Positions 24,653 through 32,442 of a stretch of DNA of 64,000 bases are shown piece after piece (the stretch's first letter is position 1; each line of letters opens with the position of its first letter). The translations under genes were made by a program, and so were the position numbers. The notes under the pieces are model-generated. The model had not been told where the DNA came from and searched no databases. It was given only the letters and a program-made list of their open reading frames with translations. The stretch is from positions 1 through 64,000 of the forward strand of contig NZ_VMNW02000039.1 of the NCBI RefSeq assembly GCF_007713735.2, read 5' to 3'. This stretch comes from Amycolatopsis acidicola (lineage in GTDB: Bacteria > Actinomycetota > Actinomycetes > Mycobacteriales > Pseudonocardiaceae).

Positions 24653-25458
24653 CGTGCCGCTCCGTTCACGAGCGTGCCGGCGTGCTCGCGCAGCCAGTCG
24701 TGATCGCGACAGTGGCCCACGTAGTCGTCGGCCGCGGCGTAATCCAGTGGCCAGTCCGGATAGGACGCCGTGAATCCGCAGCCGCGCGGAACCTCGGCGA
24801 CACCGCTGACCCACAGCCGGGAAATGGTGGTCTCGTGCTCGCTGATGGCTCCGCCGAGCCGGTCGACCACACGGTCGGCCGTCACGAACACCGTGGACGC
24901 GGCGCGCGCGAGCTGCGGGTCGAGGAAACCGTCGCCGGTGATGCGGACGTTGCCCGCGCGATCGGCTTCGCCCGCGTGCAGGAAAAGCACGTCCGGCCGG
25001 ATCGCGGGCACCGCGGTCAATTCCTCCCCGGTGAGGGGGCAGCCGAACCTCCGGAAGGGGGTTCCGGGCACGTCCATGAGATCCACCCCGGGACCGCTCA
25101 CCGTCGGCATGAACGGCACCCGCCGGGTCGCGGCTTCGACGCCGGCGATGAACATCGCCTCGGTCCATTCCACGACGGGGAGCCCGTCTTTTTCCCGTGC
25201 CCGGCGGAAGTTCGGCGACAGGCCGAGCGCGTCGAGACCGACGTAGGCGAACTGCAGCTCGTCGACCACCCCCGCGCCCAGCATGAGGTCCACGTCGGGA
25301 CCGCCGAGGAAAACCGCCAGCCGCACGGGAGTCCGGCGCAGCGCGAGCGCGGCGACGGCCGCCATCGGCTTTCGCACCATTCCCCCACCGCCGAACGAGA
25401 CCAGGGAACGCGGTTCGACGGCGGCTGCCATCTCCCCGAGCGGGACCACCTTGTCCAT
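24649..25458 (-). CDS. CoA-transferase subunit alpha, IpdA-like
   Basis: This 269-residue alpha-type subunit has LVSFGGGGMVRKPMAAV at the start, LAVFLGGPDVDLMLGAGVVD and FLHAGEADRAGNVRITGDGF. It is the first gene of the minus-strand catabolic operon. As with the beta subunit, either CoA transfer or hydrolytic C-C cleavage (IpdAB-like) is possible. The 140-base upstream gap holds the operon promoter, an inverted repeat and the terminator of the TetR gene. Confidence 0.82.
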   Translation of the reverse strand: MDKVVPLGEMAAAVEPRSLVSFGGGGMVRKPMAAVAALALRRTPVRLAVFLGGPDVDLMLGAGVVDELQFAYVGLDALGLSPNFRRAREKDGLPVVEWTEAMFIAGVEAATRRVPFMPTVSGPGVDLMDVPGTPFRRFGCPLTGEELTAVPAIRPDVLFLHAGEADRAGNVRITGDGFLDPQLARAASTVFVTADRVVDRLGGAISEHETTISRLWVSGVAEVPRGCGFTASYPDWPLDYAAADDYVGHCRDHDWLREHAGTLVNGAAR

Positions 25459-25466
25459 CGCGCCTC

Positions 25467-25501
25467 CGACTCACGAGTCGTATAAACTACTTTCGAGTCG
25501 G
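25467..25501. promoter_or_regulatory. Candidate operator for the catabolic operon
   Basis: CGACTC-AC-GAGTCG (25467-25480) is a perfect inverted repeat, and a third half-site CGAGTCG occurs at 25494-25500. It lies directly upstream of the operon's first gene and downstream of the predicted -10. The TetR protein encoded just beyond is the natural candidate to bind it, with the usual blocking position. Confidence 0.5.
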
Positions 25502-25502
25502 G

Positions 25503-25532
25503 ACTGTAGACAGCGCTCACCACCACCGTCAA
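25503..25532 (-). promoter_or_regulatory. Candidate operon promoter
   Basis: On the minus strand TTGACG (25527-25532) and TACAGT (25503-25508) are separated by 18 bases. The start point would fall just before or within the inverted repeat at 25467-25480, about 35-45 bases from the ATG at 25458. Confidence 0.4.
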
Positions 25533-25540
25533 GACACGGC

Positions 25541-25581
25541 ACAAAAAGAACGCGGCCACCGGTCAGGAACCGGTGGCCGCG
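25541..25581 (-). terminator. Intrinsic terminator of the TetR gene
   Basis: A perfect 13-bp stem (25551-25563 with 25569-25581) and 5-base loop are followed on the minus strand by TTCTTTTTG. This is a textbook GC-stem plus U-tract. It lies 19 bases after the TetR stop and before the catabolic promoter, so the two are separate transcripts. Confidence 0.85.
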
Positions 25582-25600
25582 GGAAACCCGGTCGTGCTGG

Positions 25601-26296
25601 TCAGGAAATGGGGTCCTCGGCAGGCAGATGCCGCTCGACGTACTCCAGGTCGGCGCGGATGGCCGCGAGCGCCGCCCTCGGCCCGCCCGGAACGGGAGTC
25701 CGGTCGGTGCGTGCCACCGAACGCAGCGCCATCAGGGCGAGCTGGTCCGCCACCGCTTCCGGGGCCGCCCCAGGCGCGTCGGGACGGAACCACCAGGCCA
25801 CCCAGTTGCAGGACCCGAGGATCGAAAACGCCGCGACCCGTCCGTCGGCCGGCCAGAACTCGCCGCTCGTGATCCCGCCGTCGATGATCGCGCTCAGGTG
25901 CGCGAGGATCGCCCGCTTCCCCGCCTGATGCCGCCGCTGGAAGGACTCCGGCAGAATGTGCTCGCTGCGGTCGAGCAGCCGGAACCGGGCCGGGTGCGCG
26001 CAGATCCGCAGGGTCACCGACCGCACGGACCGGGACAGCCGCTCCGACCAGCTCAGGTCGCTGACCTCCAGCTCGGCCAGCTCGGCCGCCGCGGTCTCGG
26101 TCAGGCCCGAGACGAGCATGCCGAGCAGGTCGTCCTTGCTCTTGATGTAGTGATACAGCGAGGGACGCGTGATCCCGATGGCCTCGGCGATGTCCTTGAG
26201 GGTGGTGCCCTCGAAGCCACGCTCGGCGAAGAGCGCCGCGGCACGGTCGAGAAGCTCGTTCTCCACCAACTGCCGGCGCGAGCCACCACCCGTCAC
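25601..26296 (-). CDS. TetR-family regulator (KstR2-like)
   Basis: This 231-residue regulator has an N-terminal TetR helix-turn-helix: LLDRAAALFAERGFEGTTL then IAEAIGITRPSLYHYIKSKD (about residues 16-55). An all-helical ligand domain follows with ERLSRSVRSVTLRICAHPARF. Regulators of this type often sense acyl-CoA intermediates. The GTG at 26296 gives the usual short arm before the DNA-binding domain. It sits upstream of the catabolic operon, separated by its own terminator, and probably represses that operon. Confidence 0.85.
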   Translation of the reverse strand: MTGGGSRRQLVENELLDRAAALFAERGFEGTTLKDIAEAIGITRPSLYHYIKSKDDLLGMLVSGLTETAAAELAELEVSDLSWSERLSRSVRSVTLRICAHPARFRLLDRSEHILPESFQRRHQAGKRAILAHLSAIIDGGITSGEFWPADGRVAAFSILGSCNWVAWWFRPDAPGAAPEAVADQLALMALRSVARTDRTPVPGGPRAALAAIRADLEYVERHLPAEDPIS

Positions 26297-26388
26297 GAAC
26301 CTCACCCTTCTCGACTGACCGTGAACCACGTTAGCCCGGACGAAGCGAAGCCCCGAAGCGGGCCGGTGCGCGATGGGTCCGGAACTCT

Positions 26389-26405
26389 GCGCGAACGGAC
26401 CGCCC
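26389..26405. repeat. 17-bp direct repeat, copy 1
   Basis: GCGCGAACGGACCGCCC here and at 26987-27003 (one mismatch) precede, respectively, the reductase-like pseudogene and the intact ferredoxin gene. The duplicated upstream box suggests that the promoter was copied with the gene, or that it is a binding site for the AraC regulator at 29641. Confidence 0.4.
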
Positions 26406-26805
26406 GTGGCCGGCGCGTCAGCCGCGTGGACGAGCGCCGTCGAAGCCCTGCTCGCGCTCGGCCACGATGGGCCCGTCGTGCTGCCCGGGGCGGAGCCGCA
26501 TCCGCGGTACAGACATCCGGATTCGCCCGCGGGCGTGGAGTTCCGGCCTGCAACGACCGCGACCGAGATAGACCTTCGGCGCCGCACCGCGACCTTTCGA
26601 GACACCACGGGCGCCACCGAATCGTTGCGCTACAACAGCCTCGTCCTCGCCACCGGCGGCATAGCCCTCACCGGAGTCCTCACAGAGGACATCGCCCTGC
26701 ATGGCGGCCCGCGTATCAACGCCGAGAACGCCGTCATCGCGCTCGCGGAGCAAGGCGTGCGCGCCTCGGTCGTGCGCCTTCCCCCAGCCGTGCACAGTGG
26801 TTATC
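26406..26805 (+). pseudogene. Mosaic relic: ferredoxin-reductase N-terminus joined to an SDR C-terminal piece
   Basis: The first 85 codons (VAGASAAWTSAVEALLALGH, then PAGVEFRPATTATEIDL, RYNSLVLATGG) are a degenerate copy of the reductase at 27278. About 22 residues including the RPALSK motif are missing and the FAD-loop glycine is replaced by Trp. From about 26673 the frame carries instead a piece typical of NAD-dependent epimerase-like proteins (AENAVIALAEQGVRASVVRL, then PPAVHSG). The rest up to 27065 has no recognisable content. Confidence 0.6.
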
Positions 26806-26986
26806 CGGAACCTGCTTGGTGGACCTCGTTATCTGCCTCCGTCCGGAGCATCACTGCAGCCGTTCATGCACCACGTCAGCACAGGCGATCGCGCACCGAC
26901 AGGACCGTTTCCCGTTCGCCGTCTTGTAGGCACGCGCGACAACACTGGGACCGTCAGCAAGCCGTGCGCATTCCGTCCGCAGTTCC

Positions 26987-27003
26987 GCGCGAACGGTCCG
27001 CCC
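26987..27003. repeat. 17-bp direct repeat, copy 2
   Basis: GCGCGAACGGTCCGCCC differs by one base from 26389-26405. It lies about 60 bases before the ferredoxin ATG, a plausible activator-site position for the P450 operon. Confidence 0.4.
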
Positions 27004-27065
27004 CGGCCCGCCCAGCGTTCCTAGCCTGGTCCCGGATGTCGCCGGACGACGGGCAAGGAGGCCTC

Positions 27066-27281
27066 ATGGGTGACCAGATCTGGACGGTGACCGCCGACTT
27101 CGCGCGCTGCGAGGGTCACGGCCTGTGCGTCGAGGAGGCACCGAGCCACCTGCGCATGGACGAGGACCTGGTGGCGATCACTGAGGACACGGTGACCGAC
27201 GGACACCTGCCAGCTCTTCGGGCGGCGGTCCGAGCGTGCCCGGTAGCCGCGCTCCGCCTCGAACAGCGAGCCACCTCGTGA
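27066..27281 (+). CDS. 3Fe-4S-type ferredoxin of a P450 system
   Basis: This 71-residue single-cluster ferredoxin has CEGHGLCVEEAP (His in place of the central Cys, as in many actinobacterial P450 ferredoxins) and C-terminal ACPVAAL. It transfers electrons from the reductase to the P450 encoded downstream. The ATG at 27066 follows AAGGAGG. Its stop overlaps the GTG of the reductase (GTGA). Confidence 0.9.
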   Translation: MGDQIWTVTADFARCEGHGLCVEEAPSHLRMDEDLVAITEDTVTDGHLPALRAAVRACPVAALRLEQRATS

Positions 27282-28436
27282 ACCCGATCGTGGTGGTCGG
27301 CGCATCAGCGGCCGGGACGAGCGCGGTCGAGGAACTCGTCTCGCTCGGCCACCAGGGGCACATCGTGTTGCTGGGCGCGGAACCACACCGGCCGTACAGC
27401 CGTCCCGCTCTGTCCAAACGGTTCCTCTCGGGCGAGGTGCTGGCGGTGTCGCTCGCGGAACTGCCCGCAGGTGTGGAGTTCCGGCCCGGGACAACGGCGT
27501 CGGCGGTGGACGTCGGGCGCCGGACCGTGACCGTGCGAGACACCGAGGGCCGCGTCGAATCCCTGGACTACGCCGGGCTCGTCGTGGCGACCGGATGCCA
27601 TCCACGTCGCATCCTGCAGCCGGCGTTCGGTGCGCTCACAGTCCGCACGATCGACGACGCCACCGCACTCGGCGAGGCGTTGCGCCCGGGTATCCACGTC
27701 ATCGTGGTGGGTGCCGGGTTTCTCGGCCTCGAGCTCGCCACTGCCGCCGTCCGGCACGGCGCAACCGTGATCGTGATCGACCGGGAACCGCCGTTGCGAC
27801 GCGTGCTGGGCCCCGAGATCTCGGCGCTGATCTCTCGACGGCTCGCCGCGGCGGGAGCCGCATTCATCCTGGAGCCGGCCGGAATCAGCACGGATCAGGA
27901 CCCCACCGCAGGGCTCCGGCTGCCCTCGGGACGGTGCCTGCACGCCGACGTCCTCATCGAGGCCGTTGGCGACCATCCCGCCACCACGTGGTTACGCGGC
28001 TGCGGTATTCCCTTTGCATACCGACGGAAGTGTCCTGTCCGATGCCTCGGGACGCATCTCTGACCACATAGTCGCGGCCGGGGATGTCCGTGTCTCGCCC
28101 GGTCCGGATGGGCTGTGCCGCACACCGTACTGGTCAGCGGCGATCGCGGACGGACGGCGTGCGGCACGCACCCTCCTCGGCATGCCCCCGCCGGCGCCGT
28201 CGCCCGGGTACTTCTGGACCGAGGTGTTCGGGCTTTCGGTGCGCGTCTTCGGTTCCCTGCCCGCGCATGGCCGCCTCCAGGTGATGGACGGTGACCTCGA
28301 CAGCGCGAACGCGGTCGTGAGATGGACGGGGCAGGACCAGCGCGCGGTGGCCGTCGCCGCGATCAATCACCCTGTCTCGGCCCGGTATCTCCGCCGGGCC
28401 TTGGACGAGCACATGGAGGAGACGAGCCATGTCTGA
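27278..28436 (+). pseudogene. NAD(P)H-dependent ferredoxin reductase with a single frameshift
   Basis: The N-terminal part encodes the FAD domain (IVVVGASAAGTSAVEEL, RPALSKRFLSGE, LVVATG) and the NAD domain (VIVVGAGFLGLELATAA). At about 28012 the frame goes astray after CGIP and ends at 28063. Deleting one T in the CCCTTT run joins it to a second frame that continues LHTDGSVLSDASGR, VAAGDV, WSAAIADGRRAARTLLG to 28436. The restored protein would be about 386 residues, the normal length. The single lesion in a homopolymer could be a sequencing error; otherwise the P450 must use another reductase. It overlaps the P450 start by eight bases. Confidence 0.8.
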
Positions 28437-29601
28437 CCAGCACACGCCGTTCAACCCGCTCGACGCCGCCCACCTCGACGATCCTGACGGGCCGCTGGCC
28501 GCCGCCAGGGGGCGCTGCCCGATCTCATTCCCGCGCCCTGGGCTGGCCTGCGTCGTCACGGAGGAGGGCGTCCAACACGTACTGGGAAATCCCGGGATCT
28601 ACTCGAACCGCGGCAACTTCGCGATCGACGGCGAGCTGGAACTACCGGCCCAGCTGATCACGATGATCGACCCGCCCGAGCACACTCGGCTGCGCGGCCG
28701 GCTACTGCGCTGGTTCGCCCCCGCGCGCCTGCGGGCCCTGCGCCCCGAGGTGGAACGCATCGTCGCGAACGCGCTCTCCCGATTGCCGGCCGCGGGCGAG
28801 GTAGACCTCTACGAATCGTACGTGCGCGTGATCCCGGCCTCCGTGGTGTTCGCGTTCATGGGGCTGCCCGAACATTTGTGGCAGGACCTGGAGAACTGGA
28901 CCGAAGTGATCGCCGGAACGATGCCGGAGCCGCTGATCGATCTCCCGGAGATGGCCAAGATGATCGCGACACTGACCGAACTGCTGGAACGGCGCCGCGC
29001 CGAGCCGCCGGCCCAGCGGGATGTCATCGACGGACTGCTGCACCCGCAAGACGGGGAACTGGAACTGACTGATGTCGAAGCAGTCACACACCTGATGCAA
29101 CTGGTTCTCGCGGCAACCGACACCACCCGAAGCCTCATCCTGAACACGCTCCATTCCCTGCTCGCCACAAACCAATGGCAAGCACTGGCCCAGGAGCGAA
29201 GCAAGGTACCGAAAGCCGTGGAGGAAAGCCTTCGGCACGACACCCCGCTGCAGTTCGTCCTGCGCACCACCAACCGGGAGGATTCCCTTGGTGGCACGGT
29301 CATTCCCGCCGAAACGAAGGTGCTCGTCAGCCTGCAGTCGGCCAACCGGGATGAGCAAGCATGGGGCGCGGACGCCGGACAGTTCCGGTTGGATCGGCAG
29401 GCCGTCTCGGCGCACCTGGCCTTCGGCCGCGGCATCCACACTTGTATCGGGGCGCCGCTGGCCAGGATGGAAAGTGTCCTCGCCATCGAAGCCATGCTCG
29501 ACTCGTATCCGACGCTCCGCCTTGCCGATTCCTACCGCTGGGAGAAGGTCCGCGCGCCGATGATGCGGCGGCCGACGAACCTGCGGGTGGTACTCGCGTG
29601 A
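28429..29601 (+). CDS. Cytochrome P450
   Basis: This 390-residue soluble class I P450 has MIDPPEHTRLRGRL (helix C), the I-helix oxygen motif LAATDTTRS (about 224-232), ExxR in EESLR, and the haem loop FGRGIHTCIGAPLARME with the axial Cys. It is co-transcribed with its ferredoxin and the damaged reductase, and followed by an AraC regulator. Hydroxylation of a small hydrophobic substrate is expected; the identity cannot be told. Confidence 0.95.
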   Translation: MSDQHTPFNPLDAAHLDDPDGPLAAARGRCPISFPRPGLACVVTEEGVQHVLGNPGIYSNRGNFAIDGELELPAQLITMIDPPEHTRLRGRLLRWFAPARLRALRPEVERIVANALSRLPAAGEVDLYESYVRVIPASVVFAFMGLPEHLWQDLENWTEVIAGTMPEPLIDLPEMAKMIATLTELLERRRAEPPAQRDVIDGLLHPQDGELELTDVEAVTHLMQLVLAATDTTRSLILNTLHSLLATNQWQALAQERSKVPKAVEESLRHDTPLQFVLRTTNREDSLGGTVIPAETKVLVSLQSANRDEQAWGADAGQFRLDRQAVSAHLAFGRGIHTCIGAPLARMESVLAIEAMLDSYPTLRLADSYRWEKVRAPMMRRPTNLRVVLA

Positions 29602-29640
29602 ATGTTGACACAGTGGTAGATAATCCGTCACCGTAGTCAA

Positions 29641-30603
29641 ATGGGTCACCTCGACGCCGGGGGTCCGGACCGCGCCATCACCGATCCCGAGGAGGCGAGT
29701 TCGGTGCTGGAGGCGGCTTATGCGCCCAACTCGCTTTTACTGGCCGGACGACCGGCGTGGCTCGAGCTGCGCCTGAAAACCATGCGTCTGCCACTCGCCG
29801 ATGTGGGCGCGGTCCGGATCAGGGGCGACATGCGCCTGGAAGCACCGCCGCCACGGGCCTGCTGCGTGGTGCTGCGCCCGCGGCGGGGCGGGGTCACGAT
29901 CAGCACCGGGCGGGAAACGGTCCGGGTTTCCCCCGGCACGCTGGCTTTTCTGCCTCCCGCCCCATGCTTCCGTTACGCGGATTGGGGTCCGGACACCGAA
30001 CTGACCACGCTCCGGATCGACAACTCCGTGGTATCCGCGCACCACCCGCTGGATGCCGAGCACATGCTGCGTCCGGAGGCCAGGCCGCTCCTGGTGGACC
30101 TGCGGCAGGACGGTGCGAGAGCGTTGGCCTGGGTCATGTGCCTGCTCGCCGCCGAGATCCGGCGGCCGAGCGGGATGCTCACCAGCGGACCGGTCGCCGA
30201 CCATGTCTCGGGCTTGGCACTGAGCAGCGTGCTCAGTGCCGCGGGGCGGGACACCACGATGCCTTCCTCCGCGAGGAACCGGATTCTGCGGCGAGCATTG
30301 ACACTGGCCGACTCGCAGCCGCATGCCGTGCCCTCCATGCCCGAGCTGGCGAAGTCGGCCGCCGTCAGTGTCCGGATGCTTCAGGAGGTGTTCCGGACCG
30401 AGCTGCACCTGACCCCGACGACCTACCTCCGGCAGCTGCGGCTACGACGGGCGCACGAAGAACTCCGACGCGGAGATAGTTCCCGCACCACTACAGAAGC
30501 AGTCGCGCACCGATGGGGCTTCACGAACTACGGGCGCTTCGCACGACTTTATCGAACTCAGTACGGAGTGAACCCGGCCGCGACACTGCGCCAGGACAGC
30601 TGA
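29641..30603 (+). CDS. AraC-family regulator of the P450 operon
   Basis: This 320-residue protein has an N-terminal ligand/cupin-like domain (ITDPEEASSVLEAAYAPNSLLL, FLPPAPCFRY) and a C-terminal double helix-turn-helix (MPELAKSAAVSVRMLQEVFR, then HRWGFTNYGRFARLYRTQYG). It resembles the AraC-binding-like regulators that activate neighbouring mono-oxygenase genes. The start at 29641 keeps the conserved TDPEEA region; a GTG at 29704 with a better RBS would remove it. Confidence 0.85.
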   Translation: MGHLDAGGPDRAITDPEEASSVLEAAYAPNSLLLAGRPAWLELRLKTMRLPLADVGAVRIRGDMRLEAPPPRACCVVLRPRRGGVTISTGRETVRVSPGTLAFLPPAPCFRYADWGPDTELTTLRIDNSVVSAHHPLDAEHMLRPEARPLLVDLRQDGARALAWVMCLLAAEIRRPSGMLTSGPVADHVSGLALSSVLSAAGRDTTMPSSARNRILRRALTLADSQPHAVPSMPELAKSAAVSVRMLQEVFRTELHLTPTTYLRQLRLRRAHEELRRGDSSRTTTEAVAHRWGFTNYGRFARLYRTQYGVNPAATLRQDS

Positions 30604-30828
30604 CGCCATCCGGGCCGTCGCACACATTCGTCCCGGAGCCGAAGCTCGGCTGACAGGTTCTCCATACCGACCGGACACCCCGGCGGCGATCACCGCAAGC
30701 ACGCTCGTCCCGCCGAGCGCTTCGTGCGCGACGTCGCGGGCGGTGAACGCCAGGTACGGGACCGTCGGAACCGGCGGGCCAAGGCGCGCCGGACGACCGC
30801 GAGGTTCGTCGACGTCCGCGGGCGCCGC

Positions 30829-31314
30829 TCACGCGACGTGCAGGCGCCTGAGTGTGCTGCGGTGAAAGACGATCGGGGACACGTCCGGCCGGGTCGTCAG
30901 CTCGTTGACGCGGAGCACGACGATCGTGTGATCGCCTGCCGGCACCTGTTCCACGACCGTGGTGTCGAGCCACAGACCGGCGTCGTGAATGAATACGGCA
31001 CCGCCGTCGTGGATTTCCGTTGCCAGTCCCGCGAAACGGTCGCCGGTCTTGGCCGCCAGCACTCGCACCGAACGGTCATGCGCCTCGCCGAGCACGGTGA
31101 TTCCGATGTGCGGCGCGCTCGCCAGCCGCGGCCAGGTAGCGGAGGTGTTCTGCACACAGACCGACACCAGCGGCGGGTCGAGAGACACCGGGACGAAGGT
31201 GCTGGCCGCCATGCCGAGACGCTCCCCCGCGAGGTTCGCGCAGAGCGCGACCACGCCGGTCGGGAACTGGCCGAATGCCTCACGCAGGGTCGCTTGATCC
31301 AGGTCGGTCCTCAT
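30829..31314 (-). CDS. Flavin reductase, RutF/HpaC type
   Basis: This 161-residue flavin reductase domain protein has FGQFPTGVVALCA, MAASTFVPVSLDPPLVSVCV and DHTIVVLRVNEL. It supplies reduced flavin to a two-component monooxygenase, here presumably the RutA-like enzyme at the head of the operon. ATGA overlap with the preceding gene; it is last in the operon. Confidence 0.87.
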   Translation of the reverse strand: MRTDLDQATLREAFGQFPTGVVALCANLAGERLGMAASTFVPVSLDPPLVSVCVQNTSATWPRLASAPHIGITVLGEAHDRSVRVLAAKTGDRFAGLATEIHDGGAVFIHDAGLWLDTTVVEQVPAGDHTIVVLRVNELTTRPDVSPIVFHRSTLRRLHVA

Positions 31315-31802
31315 ACCCGCGCCGCCTTCAGCACCGGCGCCCACCGCCGCGCGTAGTCGGCGATGCGGGTGTCTTCGGTGAAGGTACTGTCGATGAGGTA
31401 GAGGCCGGGCGCCGGAGTCGTCGCACCCAGTTCGACCAGCACGGGTTTGAGCAGCAGGTCCGGGGCCAGCGCGTGCCCCGGCCCGGCGCCGAGCATCAGC
31501 GGAACGGCGACCACGCCCTTGAGCCCGTCACCGGTCGCGAACTGATCCAGAAACAGCTTGAGCACGCCACTGTAGGTCGCCTTGAAGGTCGGGCTGGCGA
31601 ACACGACGAGATCGGATCCGGCGACGGTCTTGACCGCGGCGGAGACCTCGGCGTCGCCCCACCCGAGCAGACCGGAGCCGAGGGTGATCACGTCGATGAC
31701 CGAGTGCGGCGCCTGCCCGCCGACCGCTTCCGCGACCCGCGTGGCCGCGTCCAGTGTGCGCGACGCGGGCTTCGGATTGCCGGCGACCACTGTGACATTC
31801 AT
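31311..31802 (-). CDS. NADPH-dependent FMN reductase (SsuE-like)
   Basis: This 163-residue flavodoxin-like reductase has VVAGNPKPASRTLDAA (phosphate loop), VVFASPTFKATYSGVLKLFLDQ and a C-terminal helix. It is a second possible source of reduced FMN in the same operon, next to the RutF-like protein, which is unusual for a single oxygenase. Linked by ATGA overlaps on both sides. Confidence 0.87.
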   Translation of the reverse strand: MNVTVVAGNPKPASRTLDAATRVAEAVGGQAPHSVIDVITLGSGLLGWGDAEVSAAVKTVAGSDLVVFASPTFKATYSGVLKLFLDQFATGDGLKGVVAVPLMLGAGPGHALAPDLLLKPVLVELGATTPAPGLYLIDSTFTEDTRIADYARRWAPVLKAARV

Positions 31803-32431
31803 CGTTCGACGCCTCCTTCGAGATAGTCCACCGCACGGGCCAGTGACCACACTTCGCCCATCTTGTACTTGATGTCGAACAGGTTCGAGGAGTGGACACC
31901 GGGATCCCGGTCACCCACCGCGTCGGCGACGACGATCGGCACGAAACCGTGCTGCATCGCGTCCAGCGTGCTCGCCCGTACGCAGCCGCTGGTCGAAAAC
32001 CCTCCCACCACCACCGTGTCCACACCGGAGGAGGTGAGGTAGGAGGCCAGCGTGGTACCGAAAAACGCGCTCGGGTACTGCTTGGTGATCAGCAGTTCGC
32101 CGGGTTCCGGGGCGAGCCCGTCGATCACGGCCGCATACGGACTGGCCTCGGCGAACACCCCGAGCGAGGGCACCTTCCGGAAGAACAGGCCCGCGTCGGA
32201 CCCGTCGGACCGAACCCGCACCTGGGTGACGATCACGGGATGTGCCGCGGTCCGCGCCGCGGCCAGCAGCGCCTTCATCGCGTCCACCGCCTGCTCGGTG
32301 CCCGCGTACAGCGGCGAGCCCGGATCGACGTATGCGCGCGCCGGATCGACGAGGAGCACGGCGGGCCGGTTTCCCGGCCGTAGTTCGCCGCCGAACCCGG
32401 CCTGCTCGTAGTCCTGCTCGGTGCTTCCCAT
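31799..32431 (-). CDS. Isochorismatase-like amidohydrolase (N-carbamoylsarcosine amidase/RutB type)
   Basis: This 210-residue cysteine hydrolase has the catalytic Asp in AVLLVDPARAY (about residue 29), Lys in LLITKQYPSAFFGT and Cys in GGFSTSGCVRAS. The YEQAGFGG start is typical of N-carbamoylsarcosine amidases; RutB ureidoacrylate hydrolase has the same fold and occupies the equivalent place in rut operons. GAGGAG precedes ATG 32431. Hydrolysis of a carbamoyl or ureido group is expected. Confidence 0.85.
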   Translation of the reverse strand: MGSTEQDYEQAGFGGELRPGNRPAVLLVDPARAYVDPGSPLYAGTEQAVDAMKALLAAARTAAHPVIVTQVRVRSDGSDAGLFFRKVPSLGVFAEASPYAAVIDGLAPEPGELLITKQYPSAFFGTTLASYLTSSGVDTVVVGGFSTSGCVRASTLDAMQHGFVPIVVADAVGDRDPGVHSSNLFDIKYKMGEVWSLARAVDYLEGGVER

Positions 32432-32442
32432 AGGCGGTCTCC

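Noticed and set aside
29704..29706. GTG with strong RBS as start of the AraC gene
   Set aside because: Would remove the TDPEEA segment that looks like the conserved beginning of this regulator family.
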